Notes: a model not told the origin generated them from the letters alone. 64,000 nt of DNA from Massilia soli (GCF_016809835.1 NZ_JAFBIL020000002.1:496001-560000); one strand, 5' to 3'. Shown: positions 1-9,124, numbered from the stretch's first letter. Numbers and translations are program-made.

Positions 1-60
1 GTACAGCAGGAAGCAGATGGCAAGCGCGACGGTGAGATTGAGGATTAGCAGGAGGCTCAT
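1..60 (-). CDS. N-terminal fragment of a membrane or secreted protein (runs off the window)
   Basis: An ATG at position 60 on the minus strand opens a frame that continues off the left edge. Only 20 residues are visible, beginning MSLLLILNLTVALAICFLLY, which form a hydrophobic membrane segment or signal anchor. An AGGA ribosome-binding site sits 5 bases upstream, so the start is credible. The fragment is too short to assign a family. Confidence 0.5.
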   Translation of the reverse strand, partial: MSLLLILNLTVALAICFLLY

Positions 61-176
61 GTGTTCCTTTGGTAAGGCAGGCACGAGACGGGGCGGCCTG
101 CTGCTTTGTCAGGCATTTTAAAGCGAATTGGGCAATGTTGCTTTTCAGCCCGTTGCCGGCTGGCGCAGGCGTGTGG

Positions 177-228
177 CGGCGATCCGCGTTCACGGGCGCC
201 GGGCGATTGCCCGGCTGCCGGCGTGAAC
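177..228. repeat. REP-like palindromic element, copy 1 of a 39-bp direct repeat
   Basis: Positions 177-215 are repeated with one mismatch at 9125-9163. Here the element continues into an imperfect hairpin: GTTCAC at 188-193 pairs with GTGAAC at 223-228, with further GC pairing around a GATT loop at 205-208. No T-run follows on either strand, so it does not look like an ordinary intrinsic terminator. The rest of 61-254 shows no gene. Confidence 0.55.
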
Positions 229-254
229 GGGTGGGTCAGGACGGCGGAAGCGAA

Positions 255-503
255 TTACTTGTAGAACGCTTCGACCTTGCCCTTCAGCTTGATCAGCATC
301 GACTTGCCCTTGCGGTCCAGGGTCTTGCCGGCGGCAACCTTGATCCAGCCTTCGCTGATGCAATATTCCTCGACATCGGTGCGTTCCTTGTCGTTGATCT
401 TGATGCCGATATCGTGCTGGAACACGTCGCGGTTATGGAACGGGCTGCTCGGGTCGATCGACAGGCGGTCCGGGAGAGGGGGGAGTGTGGTGGTATCGTT
501 CAT
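255..503 (-). CDS. DUF3297 family protein
   Basis: This small soluble protein of 82 residues matches the DUF3297 family as I recall it. The signature blocks are PDRLSIDPSSPFHN near the N-terminus, the segment ending KERTDVEEYCISEGWIKV in the middle, and a C-terminus ending in KLKGKVEAFYK. Its function is unknown. I chose the ATG at 503 because the family begins a few residues before the PDRLSIDP block. A TTG three codons upstream is possible but has no better ribosome-binding site. It lies downstream of the Mrp operon on the same strand. Confidence 0.85.
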   Translation of the reverse strand: MNDTTTLPPLPDRLSIDPSSPFHNRDVFQHDIGIKINDKERTDVEEYCISEGWIKVAAGKTLDRKGKSMLIKLKGKVEAFYK

Positions 504-563
504 GGGCGACAATTATCCACTACAAATGCGATCAGGACAACGGTGGCACCGTTGTGGCCGGAT

Positions 564-965
564 CTATTGTTGTTGTTCATTAGGAACCTTCGCGCTGCTA
601 TCGTCGGCGAGCTGGTAGACCTCGCCGATCACGCCGGTGTCTTGCCGGCGCGCGCGCAGGTCGCGGTATACCGCGGCCCGGGTGAGGGTCATGACGACGA
701 CCGGCGCGGTCAGCAGCAGGAAGACCCCGATGATGATTTCGTGGATCACCAGGCGCGACTGGACCACGGTGAAATACACCATCGACGCCAGCAGCAGGCA
801 GCCGGCGCCGAGCGTCACGATGATGGCCGGGCCATGCACGCGCTGGTAGAACGTCGGCAGCCGCAGCAGGCCGAGCGCGCCGGTCAGCACGATGCTCGCG
901 CCGAGCACCAGCAGCAATGCGACCGGGATCGCCGCCCAGCCGGGCAGATGTTCGATGCCATTCAT
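564..965 (-). CDS. mrpG: Mrp-type cation/proton antiporter subunit G
   Basis: Last gene of the six-gene antiporter operon, 133 residues. It is a small integral membrane subunit with three hydrophobic segments (about residues 14-34, 42-62 and 70-95). The family pattern LGLLRLPTFYQRVHGPA follows the first membrane segment. MrpG (PhaG/MnhG) has no catalytic role of its own but is needed for assembly of the hetero-oligomeric antiporter that exchanges Na+ or K+ for protons across the inner membrane. The ATG overlaps the mrpF stop codon by four bases, indicating translational coupling. The polar C-terminal tail of roughly 35 residues is longer than in many homologues. Confidence 0.9.
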   Translation of the reverse strand: MNGIEHLPGWAAIPVALLLVLGASIVLTGALGLLRLPTFYQRVHGPAIIVTLGAGCLLLASMVYFTVVQSRLVIHEIIIGVFLLLTAPVVVMTLTRAAVYRDLRARRQDTGVIGEVYQLADDSSAKVPNEQQQ

Positions 966-1240
966 TCGATGATCTCCCCGCGCATCAGGAACTTGGCCAG
1001 CGCGATGGTCGACACGAAGCCGAGCAAGGCCACCAGGATCGCGACTTCAAAATACACCTGGGTGCCGAAGCGCAGCCCCAGCACCACCGCCAGCAGCATG
1101 CCGCATATCCACAGGGTGTCGAGCGCGAGCACCCGGTCGTGGGCGGTGGGCCCGATCAGCAGCCGGACTGCGCAAAACGCCATCGCCACCAGCATGCACA
1201 CCAGCGCATAGGCGATCGCCGTTTCAAGAAGGGTTTGCAT
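962..1240 (-). CDS. mrpF: Mrp-type cation/proton antiporter subunit F
   Basis: A 92-residue membrane protein with three predicted helices and the MrpF hallmark RLLIGPTAHDRVLALDTL after the first helix. It is part of the small-subunit module (E, F, G) of the antiporter. I placed the start at ATG 1240 rather than further upstream because a GGAG ribosome-binding site lies 8 bases before it. This start lies 17 bases inside the end of mrpE, and the gene's stop overlaps the mrpG start, so the small subunits are translationally linked. Confidence 0.9.
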   Translation of the reverse strand: MQTLLETAIAYALVCMLVAMAFCAVRLLIGPTAHDRVLALDTLWICGMLLAVVLGLRFGTQVYFEVAILVALLGFVSTIALAKFLMRGEIIE

Positions 1241-1742
1241 GCGTGTTCTCCGTTTCAAAAATCGCGATCAGCGGCTGCTCGTAGCGCTGCTGGATGGTGT
1301 CGACCCACCATTGGGCATCGTGCAGGTCGAACACGTGCAGCGCCAGTTCATGCTGTTCGGGCAGCAGTTCCACCCAGACCGTGCCTGGCGTCATGTTGAT
1401 CAGGCAGGACAGCATCGCCAGCCCGTAGGGGTCGCGCAGCGTCAGCGGCACGCGGATGAACTCCGAGCGGATCTCCGGATAGGACGAGAACAGGATGATG
1501 CGGCACACGTTATAGCTGGAGCGCACGATCTCCCATGACGCCATGGCGACCAGGCGCGCGAAGACCAGTGGCGCGCGCAGGCGCGGATAGCCGAACGGCT
1601 GCAGCCGGCGCGCCAGCAGCGGCACCGCGATCCCGAGCAGGGCCCCGAACAGCAGGTTGGCCGGGTCGAGCGCCTGGTTGAGCATCAGCCACAGCGCGCA
1701 CAGCGCCAGCGATACGAAGGGGAAGGGAAGCCAGCGGCTCAT
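1224..1742 (-). CDS. mrpE: Mrp-type cation/proton antiporter subunit E
   Basis: A 172-residue membrane protein. Two or three hydrophobic segments at the N-terminus are followed by a cytoplasmic domain with the MrpE signature SCLINMTPGTVWVEL and the DLHDAQWW region near the C-terminus. MrpE is an accessory subunit of the Mrp/Pha antiporter. The ATG at 1742 overlaps the mrpD stop in an ATGA arrangement. The same frame stays open far upstream, but that extension is antisense-like reading of mrpD and has no MrpE homology. Confidence 0.9.
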   Translation of the reverse strand: MSRWLPFPFVSLALCALWLMLNQALDPANLLFGALLGIAVPLLARRLQPFGYPRLRAPLVFARLVAMASWEIVRSSYNVCRIILFSSYPEIRSEFIRVPLTLRDPYGLAMLSCLINMTPGTVWVELLPEQHELALHVFDLHDAQWWVDTIQQRYEQPLIAIFETENTHANPS

Positions 1743-3361
1743 GGCAGCTCCTTCGCGGCGCCTGGCAGCGCCGGCGTGGCAAGCACGCGCTCGAGATACA
1801 GGGCGGGGCGATGGAGGTCCGCGCCGGCGCGCGCGAGATAGGCGAACACCGGCTCCGCCTTGACGGTGAGCAACACCGACACCAGCAGGAGCGCCGCGAC
1901 CGGCATGACCTCGGCCGTGTGCAGGCGCGGCGGCTCGGCCAGTTCGGATGCCCAGAAGGTGCGCACGCCGAAACGCATCAGCGAAATGATCGCGGCCAGT
2001 CCCGACGTGAACACCAGCGCCATCAGCGTCCAGCCGGCGGCGCCGATCGCCGCTGCCCCCGCGCCCGGATTGAGCAGGGCGTGGAACAGGCCGAACTTGC
2101 CGACGAAACCGGACAGCGGCGGCAGCCCGGCGATCATCAAGGCGCAGGCGGCAAAGGCCAGCGACAGGAAGGCGGTCGCCGCCGGCACGCCTTTGCCCTT
2201 GGGCTCGGCGGGGCTGTCTTCGACCGCATACGCTTCCATCGTCAGCGCCAGCAAGGCCGCGCCGGGCGCCGCGCGCATGCGCTCGATCAGTTCGAGCAGC
2301 AGCACAAACGCGGCAATGGCGATGGTCGAGGCGACGAAGTAATACAGCCCGGCGGTGACGACCTGCGGCTGGCCGTAACCGATCACCGCCAGCAAGGTGC
2401 CCGACGACACCGTCGCCGCGTAGCCGGCCATGCGCCCGGCGGTGTCGGTGGCCAGCATGCCGGCCGCGCCGAAGACGATGGTGGCCATGCCGCCCCACAT
2501 CAGCGCGTCGTAGCCGAACTGGGCCATGGCGCCGGCGCCTTCCGGGAATACCAGCAGCCAGATGCGCAGGATCACGTAAGCGCCGACCTTGGTCATCAAC
2601 ACCAGCATCACGGCCACCGGCGGCGACGCCACCGAGTACGTGGTCGGCAGCCAGAAGCCGAGGGGCCACATCGCGCACTTGACCAGGAACGCCAGCGCCA
2701 TTACCGCCACGCCAGCCCTGAACAGGCCGATGTAGGGCGCGCTCAAGGCGCTGGCCTGCCTTGCCAGGTCGGACATGTTGAGTGTGCCGGTGGTGGCATA
2801 GATCAGCGCGATGCCGATCAGGAACAGCAGCGCGGCGGCCAGGTTGACGGCGATGTACTGCATGCTGGCACGCAGCCGCGCGGCGTTGTAGCCATGCAGG
2901 ACCAGGCCGTAGGACGCCGCCAGCATCAGCTCGAAGAACACGAATAAATTAAAGATATCGTGCGTCAGGAAGGCGCCGTTAATCCCCATCAGCATGAACT
3001 GGAACAGCGAATGAAAATGCACGCCGATCCGGCTCCAGCGCGGCTGCGCATAATACAGCGCCGCCAGGCCCATCAGCGCGGTCAGCACCAGCATCAGCGC
3101 CGACAGCCGGTCGGCCACCAGCGTGATGCCGAACGGCGCGGCCCAGTTGGCGGCGAAGTAGACGCCGATGGCGCCGGGCCAGCCATCGTCGGCAAGCAGC
3201 ACCAGCGCGATGGCGTTGGCCAGCAGGCCGAGCGCGCTCGCATAGCTGAGTGCGAACTTGATGCGGTGGCGGCCTTCAGGCAGCGTTGCCATCAGTGCGC
3301 CGGCGACCAGTGGCAGCAGGACGGGAAGGACGATCAGGTGGTCGGTCCAGGCAAGGCTCAT
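1739..3361 (-). CDS. mrpD: Mrp-type cation/proton antiporter subunit D
   Basis: A 540-residue polytopic membrane protein of the NuoL/M/N (proton-translocating oxidoreductase) superfamily. The membrane-embedded glutamate lies in FFELMLAASYGLVLHG (about residue 145). The conserved lysines lie in FLVKCAMWPLGFWLP and LVLMTKVGAYVILR, as expected for a proton pathway. With MrpA it forms the putative ion-translocating core; it does not pump electrons. It overlaps mrpC upstream and mrpE downstream by four bases each. The C-terminal extension after the last helix is soluble and typical in length. Confidence 0.92.
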   Translation of the reverse strand: MSLAWTDHLIVLPVLLPLVAGALMATLPEGRHRIKFALSYASALGLLANAIALVLLADDGWPGAIGVYFAANWAAPFGITLVADRLSALMLVLTALMGLAALYYAQPRWSRIGVHFHSLFQFMLMGINGAFLTHDIFNLFVFFELMLAASYGLVLHGYNAARLRASMQYIAVNLAAALLFLIGIALIYATTGTLNMSDLARQASALSAPYIGLFRAGVAVMALAFLVKCAMWPLGFWLPTTYSVASPPVAVMLVLMTKVGAYVILRIWLLVFPEGAGAMAQFGYDALMWGGMATIVFGAAGMLATDTAGRMAGYAATVSSGTLLAVIGYGQPQVVTAGLYYFVASTIAIAAFVLLLELIERMRAAPGAALLALTMEAYAVEDSPAEPKGKGVPAATAFLSLAFAACALMIAGLPPLSGFVGKFGLFHALLNPGAGAAAIGAAGWTLMALVFTSGLAAIISLMRFGVRTFWASELAEPPRLHTAEVMPVAALLLVSVLLTVKAEPVFAYLARAGADLHRPALYLERVLATPALPGAAKELP

Positions 3362-3702
3362 GCGTCGGGCTCCTCTCCGTCGACGTGGTCGGTGCCGGTC
3401 AGTCCGCGCGCGCCGATCATCACCACCAGGTACAGCGCAGTGGTGGCAAAGCCGATCACGATGGCGGTCAGCACCAGCGCTTGCGGCACCGGATCGGCCA
3501 GCGCTGCCGGGTCAGGGACGATGCCGGCCGGCGTCAGTGGCGGCCGGTCGATCGCCAGCCGCCCCATCACGAAAATGAACAAATTGACCGCGTACGACAT
3601 CAGCATCAGGCCGATCAGCACCTGGAAGCTGCGCGGGCGCAGGATCAGCCAGATGCCCGAACCGAACACGATGCCGATGGCCAGCGAGATGACGATTTCC
3701 AT
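3358..3702 (-). CDS. mrpC: Mrp-type cation/proton antiporter subunit C
   Basis: A 114-residue NuoK-like membrane subunit with three helices. The segment from IGLMLMSYAVNLFIF and the block PVPQALVLTAIVIGFATTALYL are diagnostic of MrpC/PhaC (and shared with NuoK). Its stop overlaps the mrpD start (ATGA), and its own ATG shares one base with the mrpAB stop (TAATG). Note that the older name phaC here means the pH-adaptation antiporter, not polyhydroxyalkanoate synthase. Confidence 0.92.
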   Translation of the reverse strand: MEIVISLAIGIVFGSGIWLILRPRSFQVLIGLMLMSYAVNLFIFVMGRLAIDRPPLTPAGIVPDPAALADPVPQALVLTAIVIGFATTALYLVVMIGARGLTGTDHVDGEEPDA

Positions 3703-6605
3703 TATCCAATCTCCTTGGCGGGCGGGATGGCGGCGCGCGCGCTGCCGGCCACGGCGACGCGGCGGCTACGCAGCGACTGGTGGGCGAGGGCGACCAGGAT
3801 CAGCATGGTGGTGCCGACCACGACGAAGAACACGCCCAGGTCGAACACGAACGCCGACGGAGCGTGCAGTTCGCCCAGGACCGGCAGCGACAGGTGCGCC
3901 GTGTGGCTGGTCAGGAACGGGTAGCCGAACAGCCAGGCGCCGACGCCGGTGGCGCAGGCGGCGAGCAGGCCCCAGCCGATCCAGCGGTGCGGGCGCAGGC
4001 GCAGGTGCGATTCGACCCAGTCGGTTCCTGCGATCATGTACTGGACGATCAGCGTGGTGGCAAAAATCAGTCCGGCAACGAAGCCGCCGCCGGGCAGGTT
4101 GTGGCCGCGCATGAAGAAGTACACGGCGATCACGCCCATCACCGGCAGCAGGAAGCGCAGGTACACCGATTGCACCATCAGGTAGCCGTCGCGCGCCTGG
4201 CGCCCCGGCAGCTGGCCCGCGGCCGGATCGACGTCGTCGACCTGCTGCATGGGAATCGGGATGCTTTCGGGCGCCGGACGGAAGCGCCGCAGTAGCGCGT
4301 AGACGGTCAGCGCGACCGCCGACAGCACGGTGATTTCGCCCAGCGTGTCAAAGCCGCGGAAGTCCACCAGCAGCACGTTGACGACGTTGGCGCCGCCGCC
4401 TTCCGGCAGCGCGCGCAGCACGAAGAAGTCGCGGATGCTGGGCACTTGCGGCTGGGTCAGCACCGCGTAGCTCGCCGCCGCAAGCCCCAGCCCGCCTGCC
4501 GCCGCGACCAGTCCGTCGCGCGAACGGCGCAGCCAGGTTGCGCCCGGGATAGTGCCGGCCAGGTGCGCCGGGCGCCGGCGCGGCGGCAGCCAGCGCAGGC
4601 CCAGCAGGATCAGCACCGTGGTGACGGTCTCGACCATCAGCTGGGTCAGCGCCAGGTCGGGCGCCGACAGCCACAGGAAGGTCACGCTGGTGACCAGACC
4701 GGTTCCGCCGACCAGCGCCAGCGCGGCCAGCCGGTGGTATTTGGCCTTCCACGCCGCGGCCACCGCGCAGCCGGCGCCGATTACCCAGAGCAGCGCGAGC
4801 AGCGGATCGGCGTTCGCCAGCGACGGTGCCGGGAAGGTTTGCCACGGCGGCGCGAGCAGCAGCGGAACGGCCACCATCGCCGCCATCAGCACCAGCAGCT
4901 GAGGCTGCAGGCGCTTGGTGCCGGCCAGGCGCACCAGCCAGGCCGCGCCCAGCGACCCGCCGAGCAAGGCGCTTTCGTAGAGCTGCGCGCCTTTCAGGCG
5001 ATGCAGCAGCGGAACCCGGTCGCGTTCAGCCAGGTTGAAGCGCTTGCGCAGCCACAGGTAGCCCAAGGCGCCGCCCACCAGCGCCGCGGCGCTCATCATC
5101 AGCGGCAGGTTGACGCCGTGCCAGATCGCGAGATCGTAGGCCGGTACGGTCGGGCCGAGTACCGACTGCGCGGCCACTGCCAGCACATCGCCCACCACGC
5201 GCTCGGGGAACATGCCCACCAGGATGCAGAGCAGCACCAGGCACTCGATCGGAAAGCGCATCCAGCGTGGCGGCTCATGCGGTTGCGACGGCAAATCGCG
5301 CGCAGGCGGCCCGAAAAACACGCTGATGAAGCGCAGCGAGTACACCACGCTGAACAGGCCCATCATGAACGCCGCCACCGACATCCACCAGTTCTCGGTG
5401 CCGCCGACGTGCATCGTTTCAGCGAAAAACATTTCCTTCGACAGGAAGCCGTTCATCAACGGCACCCCGGCCATGGCGGCGCTGGCAACGATGGCCAGCG
5501 CGGCGGTATGGGGCATCGCCTTGCGCAGGCCACTCAGCTGGCGCATGTCGCGGGTGCCGGCCTCGTGATCGACGATGCCCACCGCCATGAACAGCGACGC
5601 CTTGAACAGCGCATGGTTCATGGTGTGGAAAATGGCGGCCACCACCGACAGCGAGGTGCCAATGCTGAGCAGCACCATGATCAGGCCGAGGTGGCTGATG
5701 GTCGAGTAGGCCAGCAGGCCCTTCATGTCGCTCTGGAAGATCGCGTAGAAAGAGCCGAGCAGCAAGGTGCACACCCCGGCGGCGCCCAGCAGCCAGGTCC
5801 ATTCCTCGGTCCCCGCCAATACCGGCCACAGCCGGATCATCAGGAACACGCCGGCCTTGACCATGGTGGCCGAGTGCAGGTAGGCGGACACTGGCGTGGG
5901 CGCGGCCATCGCATGGGGCAGCCAGAAGTGGAACGGAAACTGGGCGCTTTTCGTCATCGCCCCCAGCGCAACCAGTACCAGCACCGTCAGGTACCAGTCG
6001 TGGGCGCGGATCGCCTCGCCCGAGGCCAGCACCGTCTCGAGTTCATAACTGCCTGCGATATGCCCCAGCATGAGCACGCCTGCCAGCAGGCACAGGCCGC
6101 CCACCGTGGTGACGGTGAACGCCATGCGGGCGCCGCGCCGCGCATCGTTGCGTTCCTGCCAGTAGCCGATCAGCAGGAACGAGGTAACGCTGGTCAGTTC
6201 CCAGAACACCACCAGCTGGATCAGGTTGCCCGACAGGACCACGCCGAGCATCGAGCCCATGAACGCCATCATGTAGGCATAGAAGCGCGGCACCGGATCG
6301 CGCCGCGACATGTAGTAGCGCGCGTACAGCAACACCAGGCCGCCAATGCCCAGGACCATCATCGTGAATACCCACGCAAGGCCATCCATGCGCAGCACGA
6401 TATCGACGCCGAACTGCGGCAGCCAGGAGAACCTGGCTTGCGGCACATTGCCGGCGGCGATGCCGGTGAACTGGAAAACGCCAATCAGCAGCGCCACCAG
6501 GGTGGCGCCGCCGGCAATGATGGCGGGGCGGTCGCGCGAATCGCCCGGCATGCAGGCCGCGGCCAGCGCGGCGGCGAACGGTAGCAGGAGCAGCAACAAG
6601 AGCAT
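3702..6605 (-). CDS. mrpAB: Fused MrpA-MrpB cation/proton antiporter subunit
   Basis: A 967-residue polytopic membrane protein and first gene of the operon. Residues 1 to about 780 are MrpA (NuoL-like). The acidic residue in VVFWELTSVTSFLLIGYW and the lysines in KSAQFPFHFWLPHAMAAPTP and ATMVKAGVFLMIRLWP are the ion-pathway residues. From about residue 800 to the end it is MrpB, recognisable by FFMRGHNLPGGGFVAGLI and AGTDWVESHLRLRP. The A-B fusion is the Pha-type (group 2) organisation known from Sinorhizobium. Such antiporters support pH and Na+/K+ homeostasis. A degraded second copy of the MrpB part lies at 9164-9450. Confidence 0.93.
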   Translation of the reverse strand: MLLLLLLLPFAAALAAACMPGDSRDRPAIIAGGATLVALLIGVFQFTGIAAGNVPQARFSWLPQFGVDIVLRMDGLAWVFTMMVLGIGGLVLLYARYYMSRRDPVPRFYAYMMAFMGSMLGVVLSGNLIQLVVFWELTSVTSFLLIGYWQERNDARRGARMAFTVTTVGGLCLLAGVLMLGHIAGSYELETVLASGEAIRAHDWYLTVLVLVALGAMTKSAQFPFHFWLPHAMAAPTPVSAYLHSATMVKAGVFLMIRLWPVLAGTEEWTWLLGAAGVCTLLLGSFYAIFQSDMKGLLAYSTISHLGLIMVLLSIGTSLSVVAAIFHTMNHALFKASLFMAVGIVDHEAGTRDMRQLSGLRKAMPHTAALAIVASAAMAGVPLMNGFLSKEMFFAETMHVGGTENWWMSVAAFMMGLFSVVYSLRFISVFFGPPARDLPSQPHEPPRWMRFPIECLVLLCILVGMFPERVVGDVLAVAAQSVLGPTVPAYDLAIWHGVNLPLMMSAAALVGGALGYLWLRKRFNLAERDRVPLLHRLKGAQLYESALLGGSLGAAWLVRLAGTKRLQPQLLVLMAAMVAVPLLLAPPWQTFPAPSLANADPLLALLWVIGAGCAVAAAWKAKYHRLAALALVGGTGLVTSVTFLWLSAPDLALTQLMVETVTTVLILLGLRWLPPRRRPAHLAGTIPGATWLRRSRDGLVAAAGGLGLAAASYAVLTQPQVPSIRDFFVLRALPEGGGANVVNVLLVDFRGFDTLGEITVLSAVALTVYALLRRFRPAPESIPIPMQQVDDVDPAAGQLPGRQARDGYLMVQSVYLRFLLPVMGVIAVYFFMRGHNLPGGGFVAGLIFATTLIVQYMIAGTDWVESHLRLRPHRWIGWGLLAACATGVGAWLFGYPFLTSHTAHLSLPVLGELHAPSAFVFDLGVFFVVVGTTMLILVALAHQSLRSRRVAVAGSARAAIPPAKEIG

Positions 6606-6657
6606 CGTGGTCAGCCCCTGTCCTGCTGGCGCGCGCGCGCTGGAGCAACTGCGCGCG

Positions 6658-7539
6658 TCATACGCTGTCTTCCGTTACCCGCACCAGCAACGTATCGCAG
6701 GGCAGGCGGCGCAGCAGCTCGTCGCTGATGCTTCCCATGAACACGCGCGACAGCGCCGAGCGTGGATGGACGCCGAGCACCACCAGCTGGGTGCCGGCGG
6801 CCTGGACGTGGCTGGCGATCGCGTCGGCCACGGTGCCGTGACCGATCACGACGTCGATGCGCGCGCGGGCAGTTGCCGACAAGCCGCAGTTGTCGAGGAA
6901 ACGTGCGCTCCGCTCCAGCGCCGCCGGCAGCGCGCCCGGATGCGCTTCAGTAAAGCCGGGGCCGCTGTCTTCCAGCACGTGCATCAGCGTAAAGCGGTTG
7001 AGGGGAAACAGGCCGACGGCCGTGGCCAGGGCATGGCCTGCGGCGTCGCCGAAATCGTTCGCCACGACGATGCGCGCATACCTGCCGCGGGTGCGCTGGC
7101 GCACCACCAGCAGCGGCTGCGCCAGGTCTTGCGCCAGGCGCGATGCGGTGGAGCCGAGGAGCAGGTGCTGAAAGGTTTCCTCGCGCGACGCGCCGACGAT
7201 GACCACGGCATCCGTCATCGCGGCGGCGGCGCCCAGGATGCCCTCGCTGACGTCGCCACGCACCACCTGCAGCGTGGCGTCGATGCCGGTGCCGGCGAAC
7301 TCTTCGGCAATGTCGGCGCGCGCGGCAAGCTCGAACGCATGCACGGTGTTGCGCCCGTCAAGCCAGGACGACACTTCCTCGGGCGAACCGGGACCGTCGC
7401 GCACCATCAGTACTTTCAGGCTGGCCTGCCATTCGGCGGCAAGCTGTTTGGCGCGGTCGAGCGGACGGTCGCAGCGCTGGCACAGGTCAGATGCCAGCAG
7501 CAAGCGTTGTGGGGTGAGGCTGTCGGTCTGGGTGTTCAC
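6658..7539 (-). CDS. Tandem universal stress protein (two UspA domains)
   Basis: A 293-residue soluble protein made of two UspA-like domains. The first ends in the block VGASREETFQHLLLGSTASRLAQ then PLLVV. The second ends in LGVHPRSALSRVFMGSISDELL then TLLVRV. Both carry the late GS motif of the family, but the glycine-rich G-x2-G part of the ATP-binding loop is poorly kept. I prefer the GTG start at 7539, which has a GGAG site 6 bases upstream. An ATG at 7551 is an alternative without a clear ribosome-binding site. It lies just upstream of mrpAB on the same strand, so co-expression under stress is plausible. Confidence 0.85.
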   Translation of the reverse strand: MNTQTDSLTPQRLLLASDLCQRCDRPLDRAKQLAAEWQASLKVLMVRDGPGSPEEVSSWLDGRNTVHAFELAARADIAEEFAGTGIDATLQVVRGDVSEGILGAAAAMTDAVVIVGASREETFQHLLLGSTASRLAQDLAQPLLVVRQRTRGRYARIVVANDFGDAAGHALATAVGLFPLNRFTLMHVLEDSGPGFTEAHPGALPAALERSARFLDNCGLSATARARIDVVIGHGTVADAIASHVQAAGTQLVVLGVHPRSALSRVFMGSISDELLRRLPCDTLLVRVTEDSV

Positions 7540-7650
7540 GCGATTCTCCATGTCCGGCAAGCGCGGCGTTGCGCACCTGCCGGACTTAATCATATTGCAA
7601 CGGTTCGTTTCGAGCCGCACCCCACGAGGCGCGGCGGGGTCTGCTGCTGG

Positions 7651-8088
7651 TTACGGGATGATCAAAACCGGGACCGGCGAGGCGGCGACGACTTCCTGCG
7701 TGCAGCTCGGGCTGAGCAGCGATTCGATCAGGCCGAGCTTGCCGCGCGTGGCCATCACGATCAGGTCGCAACCGCGGCGGCGCGCGACATTGACGATCTC
7801 GGCACTGGGCGAGGCGGACAGCGCCACCATGTCTTCGCAGGCGACCCCTGCCGCCTGGACGGCGCGCCGGATCGCGCTCACGTCATGCTTGGCGGTGTTG
7901 AGGTGGGCAAGCTCGACGATGTCGCCCGATGCCAGCGTCTCGGCGTCTGCCGCGCGGTACAGGCGTGGCTCGGCAATGGACAGCACGACCACGGTGGCGC
8001 GGGACAACTGCGCCAGATTGATTACGGCCGCCATCGGTTCGAATGAGCGCGGCGACCCGTCGACGGGCCACAAGATAGTGTCGAACAT
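7651..8088 (-). CDS. Universal stress protein, single UspA domain
   Basis: A 145-residue UspA-fold protein starting MFDTILWPVDGS, the typical first strand. It ends LIVMATRGKLGLIESLLSP...PVPVLII, which keeps the G-x2-G part of the nucleotide-binding loop but has SPS where many members have GS. The ATG at 8088 is supported by a GGAG site 8 bases upstream; the open frame extends further but without homology. It sits upstream of the tandem UspA gene with the same orientation. Confidence 0.88.
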   Translation of the reverse strand: MFDTILWPVDGSPRSFEPMAAVINLAQLSRATVVVLSIAEPRLYRAADAETLASGDIVELAHLNTAKHDVSAIRRAVQAAGVACEDMVALSASPSAEIVNVARRRGCDLIVMATRGKLGLIESLLSPSCTQEVVAASPVPVLIIP

Positions 8089-8211
8089 TATTTTCTCCAG
8101 TTGCGATCGGCGGCGCGCAATCTCGGCGCACGCCAGGGGTCCTGCAAGGCGTACGCAATGCACGGCGAGCGAGACGGAATGGCTTCCGTCATGCGGTAGA
8201 GAGAAGAATGT

Positions 8212-8535
8212 TCAGCCTCGGGGAGGCGGTTCGGTTCCGGGCAGGCGGATCGAGGCGAACGATGACGCGGTCGGGTCGGAGGGGGTAGGGATGGCGGTTA
8301 CGCGCGGAATCGGCAGGAATGCGATGACGTAGTCGGACAGTTCTTCGATCGCGGCCGACACTTTCAGGCCTTCGGCATCGGCGTCGACGGCGTCTGCGAG
8401 GTCGAGCGCGGCACGCGTGTGGGTTTGTTCCAACTTGGCCGTCACGCTCGCAAAGTCGCCTGCGGCAGCAAAGGCTGCTTGCAGGGAGACGATGGCAAGG
8501 AGGAAGGCGACAAGCAAGGTTTTCATTCTGATCAT
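8212..8535 (-). CDS. Small secreted protein of unknown function
   Basis: A 107-residue frame beginning MIRMKTLLVAFLLAIVSLQAAFAAAG, a clear Sec signal peptide with likely cleavage after AFA. The mature part is mostly charged and alanine-rich (about residues 27-75) with a proline-rich tail (IPRVTAIPTPSDPTAS). I do not recognise a family. Neither the ATG at 8535 nor the one at 8526 has a good ribosome-binding site, so the start is uncertain by three codons. It lies beside a broken L,D-transpeptidase gene. Confidence 0.55.
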   Translation of the reverse strand: MIRMKTLLVAFLLAIVSLQAAFAAAGDFASVTAKLEQTHTRAALDLADAVDADAEGLKVSAAIEELSDYVIAFLPIPRVTAIPTPSDPTASSFASIRLPGTEPPPRG

Positions 8536-8595
8536 TTTAACCGCTTTCGTCCGATCTTTCAGGAACGGGCGGGGGGACGGCGTGCGGACCCGGCC

Positions 8596-9044
8596 TCAGG
8601 GTACGATCTCGATCGGGGTCGGGACCGACACCTGGTCCCAAAATCGTTGCATGTCGGCATCGGGAGCCAGATGCAGCCGTATGTCCAGTCGCGATAAGGA
8701 GAACGACGGAGCGCCTTGCGCACGGCGGGGTCGTTGGCCTCGCCGTGGATCATGATGTCTCCACCAGGACTGACGCCGCGTTTTTTGCCTGGAGACGGTC
8801 GTGTTGCGTTTTTGAAATCGAGGGTGTAGCGTCCTTCAGGCGTGCGCCGGTCGCCCTCCTGGGTCTTGTGTCCTTGCGGGCGGGTGCCCAGTCCGATGCG
8901 ATAGCGTGCGATGACCCGGTCTCCGGCATAGACGGCCATCAGTCGGTCGGATTTGTCAACGTGTACCCGGGTAGCGCGCCCGTTTGCGGCAAATGCAGCG
9001 CCGCTGTTAACCAGTAAGGCGAGCAGCAGGACGCAGGGGATCAT
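8596..9044 (-). pseudogene. L,D-transpeptidase (YkuD family) with a C-terminal frameshift
   Basis: The gene starts at ATG 9044 with an AGGAG site 5 bases upstream and a signal peptide (MIPCVLLLALLVNSGAAFA). The body reads as a YkuD-type L,D-transpeptidase: GTRPQGHKTQEGDRRTPEGRY, then IMIHGEAND and the catalytic-site region DWTYGCI. Immediately after GCI the frame is lost (positions 8667-8672) and reads nonsense to 8559. In another frame the sequence resumes as LAPDADMQRFWDQV then TPIEIVP and a stop at 8596, the expected family ending. A single missing base explains this. It is either a pseudogene or a sequencing error. Confidence 0.75.
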
Positions 9045-9124
9045 GACGCTCCTTTATCAGCGCTTGGAGGCAGGCTGATAGAGAGTAGCGCGCCAAGGCA
9101 ATCGGCAATATGCGCTATCGCAGC

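Noticed and set aside
4446-6584. 712-residue open frame on the plus strand
   Set aside because: It is antisense to mrpAB, has Arg/Gln/His-rich composition typical of GC-rich shadows and no recognisable domain.
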